Source: Leptospiraceae bacterium (GTDB lineage: Bacteria; Spirochaetota; Leptospiria; Leptospirales; Leptospiraceae). Taken from it: 64,000 nt of DNA. The stretch is taken from contig JACKPC010000005.1 in NCBI GenBank assembly GCA_024233835.1, positions 398,702 through 462,701 of the forward strand, given 5' to 3'. Under the pieces are notes generated by a model. The model worked only from the letters and a program-made list of their open reading frames with translations, made no database searches and had not been told where the DNA came from. Below are positions 25,008-33,545 of the stretch, piece by piece (positions within the stretch are counted from its first letter, which is position 1; each line of letters begins with the position of its first letter). The translations under genes and the position numbers were made by a program.

Positions 25008-26039
25008 CTAAATACTGTAGTTCTCAAAGTTTACAAATTCTTCCCGAACAGTAGTTCCGGGAGGAATTTCCGTTTCCGAGGATTGACGGTTTCCATTCTG
25101 GTTTTTCGGGAAACGCTCTTCCAGCATAGCGGCATATTCGTTTTTCAAACCTTCCAATGTAGAAAAGTCTGCCGACTCAATCAACCTGACAGTTGACTCT
25201 CTGGCCTTATCCTGGGCAAAAGCCCTGTAGGTTTTCAAGGTTTCACTGCGCATTTCTTCCAGAATTTTCTCAGACATACCAAGTTTTTCCTTCAACTCAG
25301 GAATCAACTTTTCCAGGTCATCATCCTCTTTAATCCCAAGGGCTGTGCAGAGCTTATTAAATTGTTCTTCTTTGGTCATAGACTCTAACTCCAAATCTTT
25401 TATAAAACTACGCCTTGCCCTTGGGTCGGCTCCGGAATACACCAGCGAGACCTCCGGGACTTCAACGATTTTCTTAACTATAAAACGAACAATTTCCCCA
25501 TCAATTTCCTCTCCGAGTCTATCCCAGAATTCCCAGCGTTTAAACTGGGGATGAGACATTTCAGCCTCAAAGAAAATACCCACTGAACAGGAATGAATGG
25601 CAGGCGGCTGGATTGTAAGACCCCTCGCAATCATAGGTGCTTTGACAGAATCAATTTTGAAATCCGCATCAATCCCGTCTTTAATAAAGTGTGCATTCAA
25701 AGCCACACCGACCCAGTTATCAACCGAGGTATAATGGTCTGTATAGATTGTTACATTTTTGAACTTATCCACAGACTTTTCCAAAAGACCTTTCTCTGTG
25801 AAGTCCAACCAGTGACCTTCAATCAAACTTGCCGTAAGCATTCGAAAGGGAACGATTATGGATTCTGCATTTTCATTTTTTGGAATGGCTTCCTGAAGGC
25901 GAACCTCCGAAGGATCATCTTCAACCGGTTCAGATTTTGTATACAGATTATTGGCTCGAAGCCGAACATATCCTCCCTGTGCTGAATTACTCTGCCAGGC
26001 AGTAAAGTTATCATTGATTTTGAAAAACTCTCGTTTCAT
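25008..26039 (-). CDS. Prohead protease-scaffold protein (Mu I-like)
   Basis: 343 residues from the ATG at 26039 (MKREFFKIND). The first two thirds are the protease-like part: IIVPFRMLTASLIEGHWLDF, NVTIYTDHYTSVDNWVGVAL (His) and IHSCSVGIFFEA (Ser). The C-terminal third (KEKLGMSEKILEEMRSETLK...) is the coiled-coil scaffold part. In Mu, I and its internal Z product play these roles. An earlier start at 26063 is possible but lies close to the operator. First gene of this late block, 34 bases after operator copy B. Confidence 0.75.
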   Translation of the reverse strand: MKREFFKINDNFTAWQSNSAQGGYVRLRANNLYTKSEPVEDDPSEVRLQEAIPKNENAESIIVPFRMLTASLIEGHWLDFTEKGLLEKSVDKFKNVTIYTDHYTSVDNWVGVALNAHFIKDGIDADFKIDSVKAPMIARGLTIQPPAIHSCSVGIFFEAEMSHPQFKRWEFWDRLGEEIDGEIVRFIVKKIVEVPEVSLVYSGADPRARRSFIKDLELESMTKEEQFNKLCTALGIKEDDDLEKLIPELKEKLGMSEKILEEMRSETLKTYRAFAQDKARESTVRLIESADFSTLEGLKNEYAAMLEERFPKNQNGNRQSSETEIPPGTTVREEFVNFENYSI

Positions 26040-26072
26040 TATGGAATAGTGATAACATAACACAGAATATCC

Positions 26073-26108
26073 TGCAAGGTAGACCCTGCCGATGATTCCT
26101 GTTTTTCG
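26073..26108 (-). promoter_or_regulatory. Late operator/promoter element, copy B
   Basis: The 36-bp element with dyad GCAAGGT-AG-ACCCTGC (26074-26089). TGTTAT, 11 bases beyond the dyad, may be a -10 box. The remaining 180 bases to the stop of the upstream gene (26288) are AT rich and hold a direct repeat of GCGTTGCAG (26212-26231) but no gene. Confidence 0.8.
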
Positions 26109-26287
26109 TCTTATTTTTTTTTATTATCTTTTTGTGGGGAACGGTTGCTACCGTTCCTTGTCTTACTATGTTTTAAAAGGTCTTTAAAATATACTAAATT
26201 CTGCATATAAGGCGTTGCAGAGCGTTGCAGGAAGGCAAAGGGGTGTAATGAGTAGGGTAAGGCCAAAAATGCCTTTATTTTCGAGTT

Positions 26288-26929
26288 TTATACTTCTGTA
26301 AAATTCAGAACATTAAAATAGTTGAATGCTTCTTTTTTGTTTTTTGAATCTGATGTATTTTCTATAAACCGGTAAACGCTCTGAATGTCATACCTCATGA
26401 GCATTGTTTCATCTTTCTTGCAAAGTGAGAGAATCTCTGGTTTATTAAATATTTCAAAATGAACTTTCAATAGTATAAGAGATGGAATAATAGTATCCAT
26501 TAAAAAGTCTTCTCTTCTTATATCATCATCCATAAAAAAATAATCAGCTATCCATGACATTTGATTTAAGGAGGGAAGCTGTAAAACAAAAATATCAGAG
26601 TCGATAGATTCCCATAACTCGGATAGTTTTTTTTCACGACTCTTAATTTTGGATTCAAGGATTTTGTTAAATTCTTTTTTCTTATCTGTAATCGAAATAA
26701 TAATTTGATTATACTCTTTTTTTAAGTTAGCAAGCAAAATGGCTTTCTCAATTTTCTCTTTAGAAATTTCATGTTTTAGTTTCAAAACCTCTGCTGATAG
26801 TTTTTCATTCTCGTAACTGATTTTAGTAATTTCTGCATTCATTTTTTTTAACTCCCTTAGCCATCGATATCCAAAACCGAGGTTTATCAATATACTTACT
26901 GTTAAACTGACAATAATTTCAGGACTCAT
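26288..26929 (-). CDS. Membrane-anchored coiled-coil protein, 213 aa
   Basis: N-terminal hydrophobic segment (IIVSLTVSILINLGFGYRWL), then a long coiled coil (from LKKMNAEITKISYENEKLSA to about residue 105), then a helical domain without recognised motif. It is translated after an overlap with the 35-aa gene and ends the terminase-MuF block. It may be an accessory gene like those carried near MuF genes in temperate phages. Confidence 0.55.
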   Translation of the reverse strand: MSPEIIVSLTVSILINLGFGYRWLRELKKMNAEITKISYENEKLSAEVLKLKHEISKEKIEKAILLANLKKEYNQIIISITDKKKEFNKILESKIKSREKKLSELWESIDSDIFVLQLPSLNQMSWIADYFFMDDDIRREDFLMDTIIPSLILLKVHFEIFNKPEILSLCKKDETMLMRYDIQSVYRFIENTSDSKNKKEAFNYFNVLNFTEV

Positions 26930-27033
26930 TTTTCTGGTTTTGTCTTTGTATCTTTAGATGTGGATTGACCTGTTTTTTCAGTTTCTTTTATCTGTTTGAT
27001 TACAGGGTTTGATAAGTCTTCTTTTTTCTCCAT
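26926..27033 (-). CDS. Small hydrophilic protein, 35 aa
   Basis: ATG at 27033 to a TGA overlapping the ATG of the next gene. The product (MEKKEDLSNPVIKQIKETEK...) is Lys- and Thr-rich and disordered. No clear ribosome site. Immediately upstream (27039-27058) an 8-bp perfect hairpin CAGTATTT-TTAT-AAATACTG lies between this and the 60-aa gene. Confidence 0.4.
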   Translation of the reverse strand: MEKKEDLSNPVIKQIKETEKTGQSTSKDTKTKPEK

Positions 27034-27063
27034 TCACACAGTATTTTTATAAATACTGGAAAG

Positions 27064-27246
27064 TCAAGAGCCTTCATCCTCTTTCGGTTCAAACTGAATA
27101 CCGTTGTCACCCGGATAGGGAGACGTGTGGTCATTTTTACCTAATAATATTTCTGTAGGAATACCATCAAAGGCTTTACAATGAAATTTTGTAGAATCGT
27201 CATCGATAAAATGTTTACAATCATAACAGTAAGGGTCTATAATCAT
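27064..27246 (-). CDS. Cys-rich small protein next to MuF, 60 aa
   Basis: Begins MIIDPYCYDCKHFIDDDSTK and contains FHCKAF and PGDNGIQFEP; the CxxC and later Cys suggest a metal-binding knuckle. Similar small proteins often follow toxin or head genes in phages. It starts 3 bases after the MuF stop, so it may be a partner or immunity protein for the MuF C-terminal domain, but this is only position-based. Confidence 0.6.
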   Translation of the reverse strand: MIIDPYCYDCKHFIDDDSTKFHCKAFDGIPTEILLGKNDHTSPYPGDNGIQFEPKEDEGS

Positions 27247-27249
27247 ATT

Positions 27250-28743
27250 CTATTTCTCCATGTATTTATTAAATTCTGTAATAAACTTCTTATCCAGTTT
27301 TTTTCCCTGCTCAATCAACACGAAAATTTCTGCTAACCTTTCTTTTCCATCAATAGTGCTATATATACTGGTATCAAACTCTTTTCCAACCAGATTTTCT
27401 TTTTCTTTCAGGGTTTTTCCTTTGCTGAGTTTTGAATACTTTCCTAAAGTCAATTTATGTCCAAACTCATGGTTTACAAGATCTTTAAAGTTTTCTGCGT
27501 TCCAAAAACGTTTAGAACCTTCCTTTAATATAGACTGATTTAACTTTTCAAGAGTGTCAAGTTTTTTAAAATCAAAATAGGAATAGTTAAGTCTCAATAC
27601 CGAACTACTTGATTGCATCATTGGTCTTTTTATCCTTTCAGATCCATCTTTCCTTTTCACTATGGTATCACAATTCATTGAAATGATTTCCTCATACGTC
27701 TTTCCATATTTTCCTCTTAAGCTTAGCAGTTGTTCATTTACTTCATTTGCCACGTAAAGAGGTAAGTCTTTATAACTCACTTTTTTAGCCAGTCCCTGAT
27801 TAATAGCGAATTGTTCAGCCTCTTCAATAGAATTGGCCTTTACAAAACTATCAAAGCTTGCGACGACTGTGGTTCGGCAGCGGGGATGATATGGTGGTAG
27901 TTTATTTCCTAAAAGCTCAAAGGCTTCATCGCCTGTCATGCGTTTCAAGTCCAGGGCCTCTGCCTGGGCTTCGGTCGGATTTTTTCTTTCCTGCCAGAAC
28001 CCCGCACGCGCCGGGTCATCCGAAACAAACTCTTTCACCCAGCTCACAGCCTTAGAAACCTCGATAGTCTTGCCGTGCATGGCAATGCAGATGTGACTTG
28101 TCTTCCTATCTATAACAGCCACAATTTCTAAGCGAGTTACACCCACAGCGGAAAAACGCTCTATACGCGAGAAGTTTCTCGACCGCAAAATATTATCACG
28201 AACAATATAATCGAGCTTACCCCTGAGTTCTGAGTTCGGGTCAAGCTCGCCTTTGACCTTCCTGCCAAGTAACTTCTCTTCTAAAGCTTTAATTACCTCA
28301 GAAGTTTTCCCTGTTTTCAAAGCCTCATTGATTGTATCTTCAAATTGATTCTTGGCTAAAGAAAACTGACCTCCCACATCCGTTTTCAAAACATTCTGAA
28401 AGAAAGACGTAACATTTTTATTAAAATCAGCTCTAGGAACTGTCGTGTCCGAATTCGGATTATCATAGTTCTGTCCATCTTTCCAGGCGTTTTCAAGAGC
28501 ATCCAGAAACTGTTTTTCAATTTTTCTCGGAAACGAAAGACCCAGCTCGGTTTCGATTTTATCCAGAACAAGCTTTGAAAAGTTTTCCTTTGAAATATCT
28601 AATTTAGAAATTTCAGAGAGAAGAGCATCTACAGCGGCTTCATACTCAGAAAAGAAATGCGAGGCAAAGTTGTCCTCTATAGCCTGGTAAATAGCCCTTT
28701 CGTTTTGTGGCCAGACAGAAAGATGAGAATGACTACGCGACAA
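27250..28743 (-). CDS. MuF-type head protein with C-terminal zincin-like domain
   Basis: 497 residues. The N-terminal 300 are a Mu F / SPP1 gp7-like minor head protein with the conserved IDRKTSHICIAMHGKT and the end PPYHPRCRTTVVAS. The C-terminal extension carries LVNHEFGHKLTLG, a HExxH metallopeptidase motif, and later ERLAEIFVLIEQG, a possible third ligand glutamate. Such fusions are known as MuF polymorphic toxins of temperate phages. The toxic part would be delivered or processed with the virion. Immediately followed by a small Cys-rich gene. Confidence 0.8.
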   Translation of the reverse strand: MSRSHSHLSVWPQNERAIYQAIEDNFASHFFSEYEAAVDALLSEISKLDISKENFSKLVLDKIETELGLSFPRKIEKQFLDALENAWKDGQNYDNPNSDTTVPRADFNKNVTSFFQNVLKTDVGGQFSLAKNQFEDTINEALKTGKTSEVIKALEEKLLGRKVKGELDPNSELRGKLDYIVRDNILRSRNFSRIERFSAVGVTRLEIVAVIDRKTSHICIAMHGKTIEVSKAVSWVKEFVSDDPARAGFWQERKNPTEAQAEALDLKRMTGDEAFELLGNKLPPYHPRCRTTVVASFDSFVKANSIEEAEQFAINQGLAKKVSYKDLPLYVANEVNEQLLSLRGKYGKTYEEIISMNCDTIVKRKDGSERIKRPMMQSSSSVLRLNYSYFDFKKLDTLEKLNQSILKEGSKRFWNAENFKDLVNHEFGHKLTLGKYSKLSKGKTLKEKENLVGKEFDTSIYSTIDGKERLAEIFVLIEQGKKLDKKFITEFNKYMEK

Positions 28744-28751
28744 ATGCCGCG

Positions 28752-29987
28752 TTAAATCTTTTTTCCGGCTAACCCTGTGGCTTTCTCATACCCTAATTCA
28801 CGGGCAGCGGTATCTAAATCAATAATACCCGCATTCAATTTTAATAATACAGTTTCTACTTCCAGTTTCGTCGCTTCAATCTCCGCTTTCGGATCTAAAG
28901 CCCTGTCCGGGTTAAAACTCACAGTCACCCGTTTCAAATTAAAACCCTGAAAAAGCAAATGCTGGTAATAAATCTTTTCCAATACTCGTTTTACTAATCT
29001 TCTAATATTCGAAAGATTAGCCAGAAAAGCGTGATAGACTACACCGGCATAGGTTTCCGTAGTTGAATAGGTTCTACCCAAAAGGGAAGGGTCTATATCC
29101 AGACCGCTGGCAATTTGCTGTTCAACGAGCTGGAAAATATCCGTAGCTCCCTTTGCATCATTAGTAATGGTATGATGAGAAATATCTACATCATCATAGG
29201 CAACCGCGGCCCCGGAGGAAAAGTTTTTCCTAAAATTATCAGCAAAGTTTTGCAAGTCCCGTCTCAGGTAAGCCTGGAATTCTTCAGGAGCCATGTTCGA
29301 TTCATTGAAGGGTAATTTACGCTTTGCGAATACAAAACCCAGAAGTCCATACTTGCGAATAATGTTTTTCACATCATTCAAACTATCCTTCTGGAGAAAT
29401 GCGAGGTTCATAGCCGATAGAAAGGGAGGAATTCCATAGGGTGAATTTTCCTGCTGTAAAAGTGGAACATACATGTATTGGTTTGTATTCAAAGGAACAT
29501 TTCTTCCGTTCACCATCTGAAAGGGAAGAAAATTGGAACCATCAAAATGAAACCGGATAGATTTTACAGGAACCATTACCACCTTATCAATCCTGTCAAA
29601 TTTATTCGAGGGAACGAATTCACAGGAAATAGCTCCCTTAACCAGAATCTGCCGAAATAGAACATTAACCAGGCCATCCATACCGGCAGAGGGTTGAAAA
29701 ATACTGGCTGCCATATTTTCAATGGACTCAGTAGCCTTTTCTTGCATTGAGTCTTTTAAACCATCAAACTCTACATAGTGCCCGGTGTTTCCGAGCTGAA
29801 CAGTTCGTTTTACTGTCTGTGAAAAATCCGGATTGGTCAAAACCAGCTCCTCTAAAAAGTCTAAAAATTCGTAAGGAATAAGCGGGTTAATCTCGCCTAC
29901 CGTGTAATTTTCAGAACTCTGATTTTCAACAGGGATAGACAATGTAGCTCGTTTCTTCATAAAGAATCTTTTAATATAATTAAACAT
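28752..29987 (-). CDS. Portal protein (DUF935, Mu gp29-like)
   Basis: 411 residues. Typical for the DUF935 portals: SFRFHFDGSN..., FLPFQMVNGRNVPLNTNQYM, SPYGIPPFLSAMNLAFLQKD, and the end AARELGYEKATG. It forms the dodecameric portal in the head vertex. It lies between the terminase and MuF genes with short gaps, as in Mu. Confidence 0.85.
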   Translation of the reverse strand: MFNYIKRFFMKKRATLSIPVENQSSENYTVGEINPLIPYEFLDFLEELVLTNPDFSQTVKRTVQLGNTGHYVEFDGLKDSMQEKATESIENMAASIFQPSAGMDGLVNVLFRQILVKGAISCEFVPSNKFDRIDKVVMVPVKSIRFHFDGSNFLPFQMVNGRNVPLNTNQYMYVPLLQQENSPYGIPPFLSAMNLAFLQKDSLNDVKNIIRKYGLLGFVFAKRKLPFNESNMAPEEFQAYLRRDLQNFADNFRKNFSSGAAVAYDDVDISHHTITNDAKGATDIFQLVEQQIASGLDIDPSLLGRTYSTTETYAGVVYHAFLANLSNIRRLVKRVLEKIYYQHLLFQGFNLKRVTVSFNPDRALDPKAEIEATKLEVETVLLKLNAGIIDLDTAARELGYEKATGLAGKKI

Positions 29988-29993
29988 GAATCC

Positions 29994-31598
29994 TCACATC
30001 CAGACGGGCTCGATTCCACTCACCCGATTATTTTTAGAAAGTTTATACGCAACTACCATACTATTTAAAGCCATGCCGAAGTGATTCTGTGCTTTTCGTT
30101 TATATTGATATTCTAAAACCCCATTGGCTCTTTCTACAGGTTCCTTGGTCAGGTGTAAAAGATGAGTCCGAAACTGGCTATACCTCTCGGATAATTCGGC
30201 AGGAACATTTTTCATAGCAGGAAGCTCAATTTTAGCTTCTTTTAATAAATCACAGGTTTCATCCAGAGACTCTGTTCGGTTAATATTGACCTTTAAAACC
30301 TCGTTTTCATCTTCCCCTTCTAACCCTGTTTTCAGTGTATCATTCTTAAAATATTGAATCCAAACGCGACCACGGAAAGAGCGGGCTATGTTTTTGCTTA
30401 AGGTTTTATAGGGCATGGCATCTACAACTCCTCCGAGTATTTTATGCTTATTAATTAAACGGATAATCCCGTTTTCGTTATCCGCATCAATTTCCTCTAC
30501 CCAGTGAACCCGCAAAGCCCCTTTGTAATAATGTCCAAAAACGATATGGCACTTATCTCCAACATCCATACCGAAGTAAGACGCGTTATATCTTTCTTCC
30601 ATGCCAAAATCTCTTTCGGCTCTTTTGATTACTTCCAGTGTAATAGGAACCTGACCGGGTGTAGCAAATGGCATTCCCAGAACGGAAATAGAAAAGTTTT
30701 TTTTGGCTGTCGTTCCATCTAATTCGCTGTATTGTTTATATATCTGTTCGGGAGTCCTGAAACTACAGATTAACTGGGAGAGATGATAACCCCTGTGAAA
30801 CTTGGAGCGGTCTTTAAATTTCGGAATCCATCTTCCGTTCGCTACATCCAAACGTTTTCGGCATTTAATACATCCATAATACACAGAACCCCTGTGAAAC
30901 ACGATGCACTCAGGAAAGGTTTCATCTATAAAATTATCAGTTCGGCATTTACTGCACTTGATTCCCCAGAATCTCTGATCCGATTTTTTAAAACTGGCAT
31001 CTATCCCAAATTCAGGTAGAGTTGGCTGGGATAATTCCGTAATCCAGCCAAACTGAGAGTGCAAAAGCCTGTCATCAGCGAATTTCAAATTTTCCTGATT
31101 GGCTTCATCTACTTCATCCTTTACCAGGTGGTCAACCGTAATCGAACGCACATTCGTTGCAGACTCTACCCCTCCAAAATGAATATAAAAGTTTTTAAAT
31201 ATTTTTAAACGCTTATTATCCGTATCATCCTCTTTTTTTAACGAGCTCAGATACTCTGATAAATTTACTGTAGGAGTAAATTTTGAATTTACAAAAATTT
31301 CAGAATGCGTATTTGTCGGGAAAAAATAGGCCGTTGCTATGCCCATTCTATCCCCTGCATAGAGACTGCGAGCAATCCCGTAGGTAGTTACACCAACCTG
31401 AACCCCTTTTCGGATGGTTAAGTGTGGATGTTGCCAGAACTCGTAAAGCTCTTTCAAAGGTTCGTGTTTATCAAAGCTAAATTCCTTCCACTTCCCGGAA
31501 TCGTAAACTTTGAAATTCTGATAAATCCAATCTAAAACCTCTAATTTACGAAAGCTTAAAGAACCGGCTTTCTGAAAATGTTCAAAAATCTCATCCAT
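29994..31598 (-). CDS. Large terminase subunit, GpA-like
   Basis: 534 residues with a degenerate Walker A region (GVQVGVTTYGIARSLYAG), ATAYFFPTNTH, and the Walker B DHLVKDEVDEANQEN. A Zn-ribbon (CSKCRTDNF...GCIKCRKRL) and the RGYHLSQLICSFRTPEQIYK segment are typical for the GpA family of terminases. The nuclease half follows, with MDVGDKCHIVFGHY and GGVVDAMPY as acidic sites. It packages DNA; the GpA type in a Mu-like phage differs from Mu gp28. Confidence 0.85.
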   Translation of the reverse strand: MDEIFEHFQKAGSLSFRKLEVLDWIYQNFKVYDSGKWKEFSFDKHEPLKELYEFWQHPHLTIRKGVQVGVTTYGIARSLYAGDRMGIATAYFFPTNTHSEIFVNSKFTPTVNLSEYLSSLKKEDDTDNKRLKIFKNFYIHFGGVESATNVRSITVDHLVKDEVDEANQENLKFADDRLLHSQFGWITELSQPTLPEFGIDASFKKSDQRFWGIKCSKCRTDNFIDETFPECIVFHRGSVYYGCIKCRKRLDVANGRWIPKFKDRSKFHRGYHLSQLICSFRTPEQIYKQYSELDGTTAKKNFSISVLGMPFATPGQVPITLEVIKRAERDFGMEERYNASYFGMDVGDKCHIVFGHYYKGALRVHWVEEIDADNENGIIRLINKHKILGGVVDAMPYKTLSKNIARSFRGRVWIQYFKNDTLKTGLEGEDENEVLKVNINRTESLDETCDLLKEAKIELPAMKNVPAELSERYSQFRTHLLHLTKEPVERANGVLEYQYKRKAQNHFGMALNSMVVAYKLSKNNRVSGIEPVWM

Positions 31599-32133
31599 TT
31601 TTACGCTTTGCCTTTTTTACCGTTTTAACCTTGTCCAGGGTTCGCATATACTCAAGAATGTCAGGCCAGTGCTTTTCAAATACAGGACCAATAACCGGAT
31701 GCTCTTTCAAGGCTGTAATTAATCTATCCACAGCTTCCTTGGCTTTTTGGGAGGCCATATCGATTCCGAGCATTTCATCCCGCTTGGTAATCACTTTTAA
31801 ATAGGCATTAGCCACATCAGAAGAAGTTCCGGTTTTTGCCTTACGCAACTGCGAAATCAGATAATCCTCCATATCCATTAAATTTTCAATGGTTTTGGAT
31901 TGTCTTTCAGCTAAAGCTCTATCCGATAAAACGAGAGAACGTTTCCGAATTTCATCCCGTCGTTCTTCCCAGTCCTTCCCGTGTATGTTTTTTTCTACAC
32001 TCCAGGCTTTCAGGGTTTGAACATGAAGTTTAATCCCCTCTTTTAAAAGAGTTTTTCTGGTTAAACTTAAATTACCGCCGGTCTCGAAATATATATCAAA
32101 GGCGCGGTTCTTTTGTTCTTCTGAGTAAGCCAT
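31591..32133 (-). CDS. Small terminase subunit (DUF3486 / Mu gp27-like)
   Basis: 180 residues from MAYSEEQKNRAFD (ATG at 32133). The reading can be extended to 32145, closer to the operator. An N-terminal HTH-like part (FETGGNLSLTRKTLLKEGIK, TLKAWSVEKNIHGKDWEERR) precedes long helices with KRDEMLGIDMASQKAKEAV. First gene of the terminase block, 32 bases downstream of operator A; overlaps the large subunit by 8 bases. Confidence 0.75.
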   Translation of the reverse strand: MAYSEEQKNRAFDIYFETGGNLSLTRKTLLKEGIKLHVQTLKAWSVEKNIHGKDWEERRDEIRKRSLVLSDRALAERQSKTIENLMDMEDYLISQLRKAKTGTSSDVANAYLKVITKRDEMLGIDMASQKAKEAVDRLITALKEHPVIGPVFEKHWPDILEYMRTLDKVKTVKKAKRKNG

Positions 32134-32164
32134 ACATAGGAGCATGGCATAAAACAGGAATCAG

Positions 32165-32200
32165 TGCAAGGTTGACCCTGCCGATGATTCCCGTTTTTCG
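32165..32200 (-). promoter_or_regulatory. Late operator/promoter element, copy A
   Basis: The 36-bp element with dyad GCAAGGT-TG-ACCCTGC (32166-32181), the most regular of the four copies. TTTTAT, 11 bases beyond the dyad, may serve as -10. It heads the terminase-portal-MuF block. Confidence 0.8.
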
Positions 32201-32207
32201 TTCTATT

Positions 32208-32501
32208 TTATTCGAAATATAAGGCGGGTTTATAATTTAGAGAAAGGTAATGTTTTAAGTCTTTAGAGGAAAACCTGTATTTATGCGGTGAGACTCTTAT
32301 AGAAGCAATTCGTCTTTCAATTCTATAATTCCGCAGGGTTCTTTCCGCAACTCCCAGAAGTCTGGCCGCCTCTTTTGGATTCAGGTCAAATTCTGTGGGG
32401 TCGATTTCTTTTTTAGGTTTTTGTTTTTCCGGGTCTCTTTCCATTCCAGGGAAAAGCCATAAAACTTGAGCCGAATCATCTTTCTTTCGTTTTGTTTGCA
32501 T
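32208..32501 (-). CDS. Small HTH protein, candidate late activator
   Basis: 97 residues with an excisionase/MerR-type helix-turn-helix: FDLNPKEAARLLGVAERTLR then NYRIERRIASIRVSPHKYRF and SSKDLKHYLSLNY. Basic, with a disordered N-terminus. It stands alone between the early-operon terminator (32541) and operator A, just where Mu has its late activator gene C relative to late promoters. I infer that it may bind the dyad; there is no Mor/C homology. Confidence 0.6.
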   Translation of the reverse strand: MQTKRKKDDSAQVLWLFPGMERDPEKQKPKKEIDPTEFDLNPKEAARLLGVAERTLRNYRIERRIASIRVSPHKYRFSSKDLKHYLSLNYKPALYFE

Positions 32502-32540
32502 AGCGTGCCAATTATATATATTTTAGACTTCCATGCAAGC

Positions 32541-32570
32541 AAAAAAAAAGCCCGCAAAACTTTGCGAGCT
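32541..32570 (-). terminator. Rho-independent terminator of the early operon
   Basis: On the minus strand AGCTCGCAAAGTTTTGCGGGCT folds into a 10-bp hairpin followed by nine T. It lies about 35 bases after the MuB stop. Confidence 0.9.
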
Positions 32571-32603
32571 AAAAAAAATAATGGAGGGATAGAATGTATA
32601 GAA

Positions 32604-33545
32604 CTATTCTTCGCCGTTCATAACCTCATTGGCCTTCTCGGCTGCAAACTTACGAATCATATCTGCTTCAGGAGTTGCCGTTTCTCCTTTAATCGCTCTA
32701 CCAATGGTTGATTTATCAAAGTTTCGTCCGGTAGCTGCAAAAATCATATTAGCCAATTGCGAATAACTTAATTTTGTTTTCTTAAATAAAATACTCAAAT
32801 CACCGGCCACGTAGCGACTCAAAGCCTCATCGGCTTTCAAGCCTGTTTTAGAAAGAGCTTGAATCGCTGAGCAGGTAACTTTAATTTCCAGGGGAATCAA
32901 ACCACAAACATTAGCAAACTGGTCAAAGCTTTGCTTTTTCTGAAAGCTAATATTATGAATCTGTAAGAAAAGGTGAAGCTCATCCTTGGTAATGGCTTTC
33001 ATATTATACAGAGTCACCCTATTTTTTAACTCAGGAGGAGAGACAAGACTTCGTAAAACCGGTTTTCCGAATAGGGTTATGGCAAATAAAAATTCCCTTC
33101 TTACATCACCTCCCAGTTCATGCAGCTTCTTAATACCATAAAGGGCATCCATTCCCAGTTCCTGAGCCTCATCAATGGAAAGAATCACCTTTCTATGGGT
33201 TTCTGCGAGCCCACGTTTTAGTTGTTCAGCTTTAGAAATCACATCACGTTTGGGACGTTCATTCATGATTTTATCTATCATGAGAGACATGATAGCCGAA
33301 GTGCAATCTTTCTGCCTTACAAGTCCTGCCTCCGGTTCAATCACGATAAAGCCCGATGCATCTTCCTTGTAACGTCCGAGAGTTACACGTTTAATGGTAG
33401 TTTTTCCCATACCCGGCTCACCTGTGACAACCAGTATAGAACGTTTATTTACTGCAAAGCTTACTTTTCTGTATACATCCACAAAGCTTGCAGTAGGAAC
33501 AATACCCATTTCCAATAATTGCTGATTAGCTTCTTGCCGTTTCAT
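32604..33545 (-). CDS. MuB/TniB-like transposition ATPase
   Basis: 313 residues from the ATG at 33545 (AGGAG eight bases upstream; a GTG at 33554 lies in this site). Walker A VTGEPGMGKTT near residues 41-51 and Walker B LSIDEA near 122-127. The C-terminal part (LSYSQLANMIFAATGRNFDK) resembles the small helical domain that contacts MuA. The protein delivers target DNA to the transposase. Overlaps the MuA stop by about 20 bases. Confidence 0.9.
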   Translation of the reverse strand: MKRQEANQQLLEMGIVPTASFVDVYRKVSFAVNKRSILVVTGEPGMGKTTIKRVTLGRYKEDASGFIVIEPEAGLVRQKDCTSAIMSLMIDKIMNERPKRDVISKAEQLKRGLAETHRKVILSIDEAQELGMDALYGIKKLHELGGDVRREFLFAITLFGKPVLRSLVSPPELKNRVTLYNMKAITKDELHLFLQIHNISFQKKQSFDQFANVCGLIPLEIKVTCSAIQALSKTGLKADEALSRYVAGDLSILFKKTKLSYSQLANMIFAATGRNFDKSTIGRAIKGETATPEADMIRKFAAEKANEVMNGEE

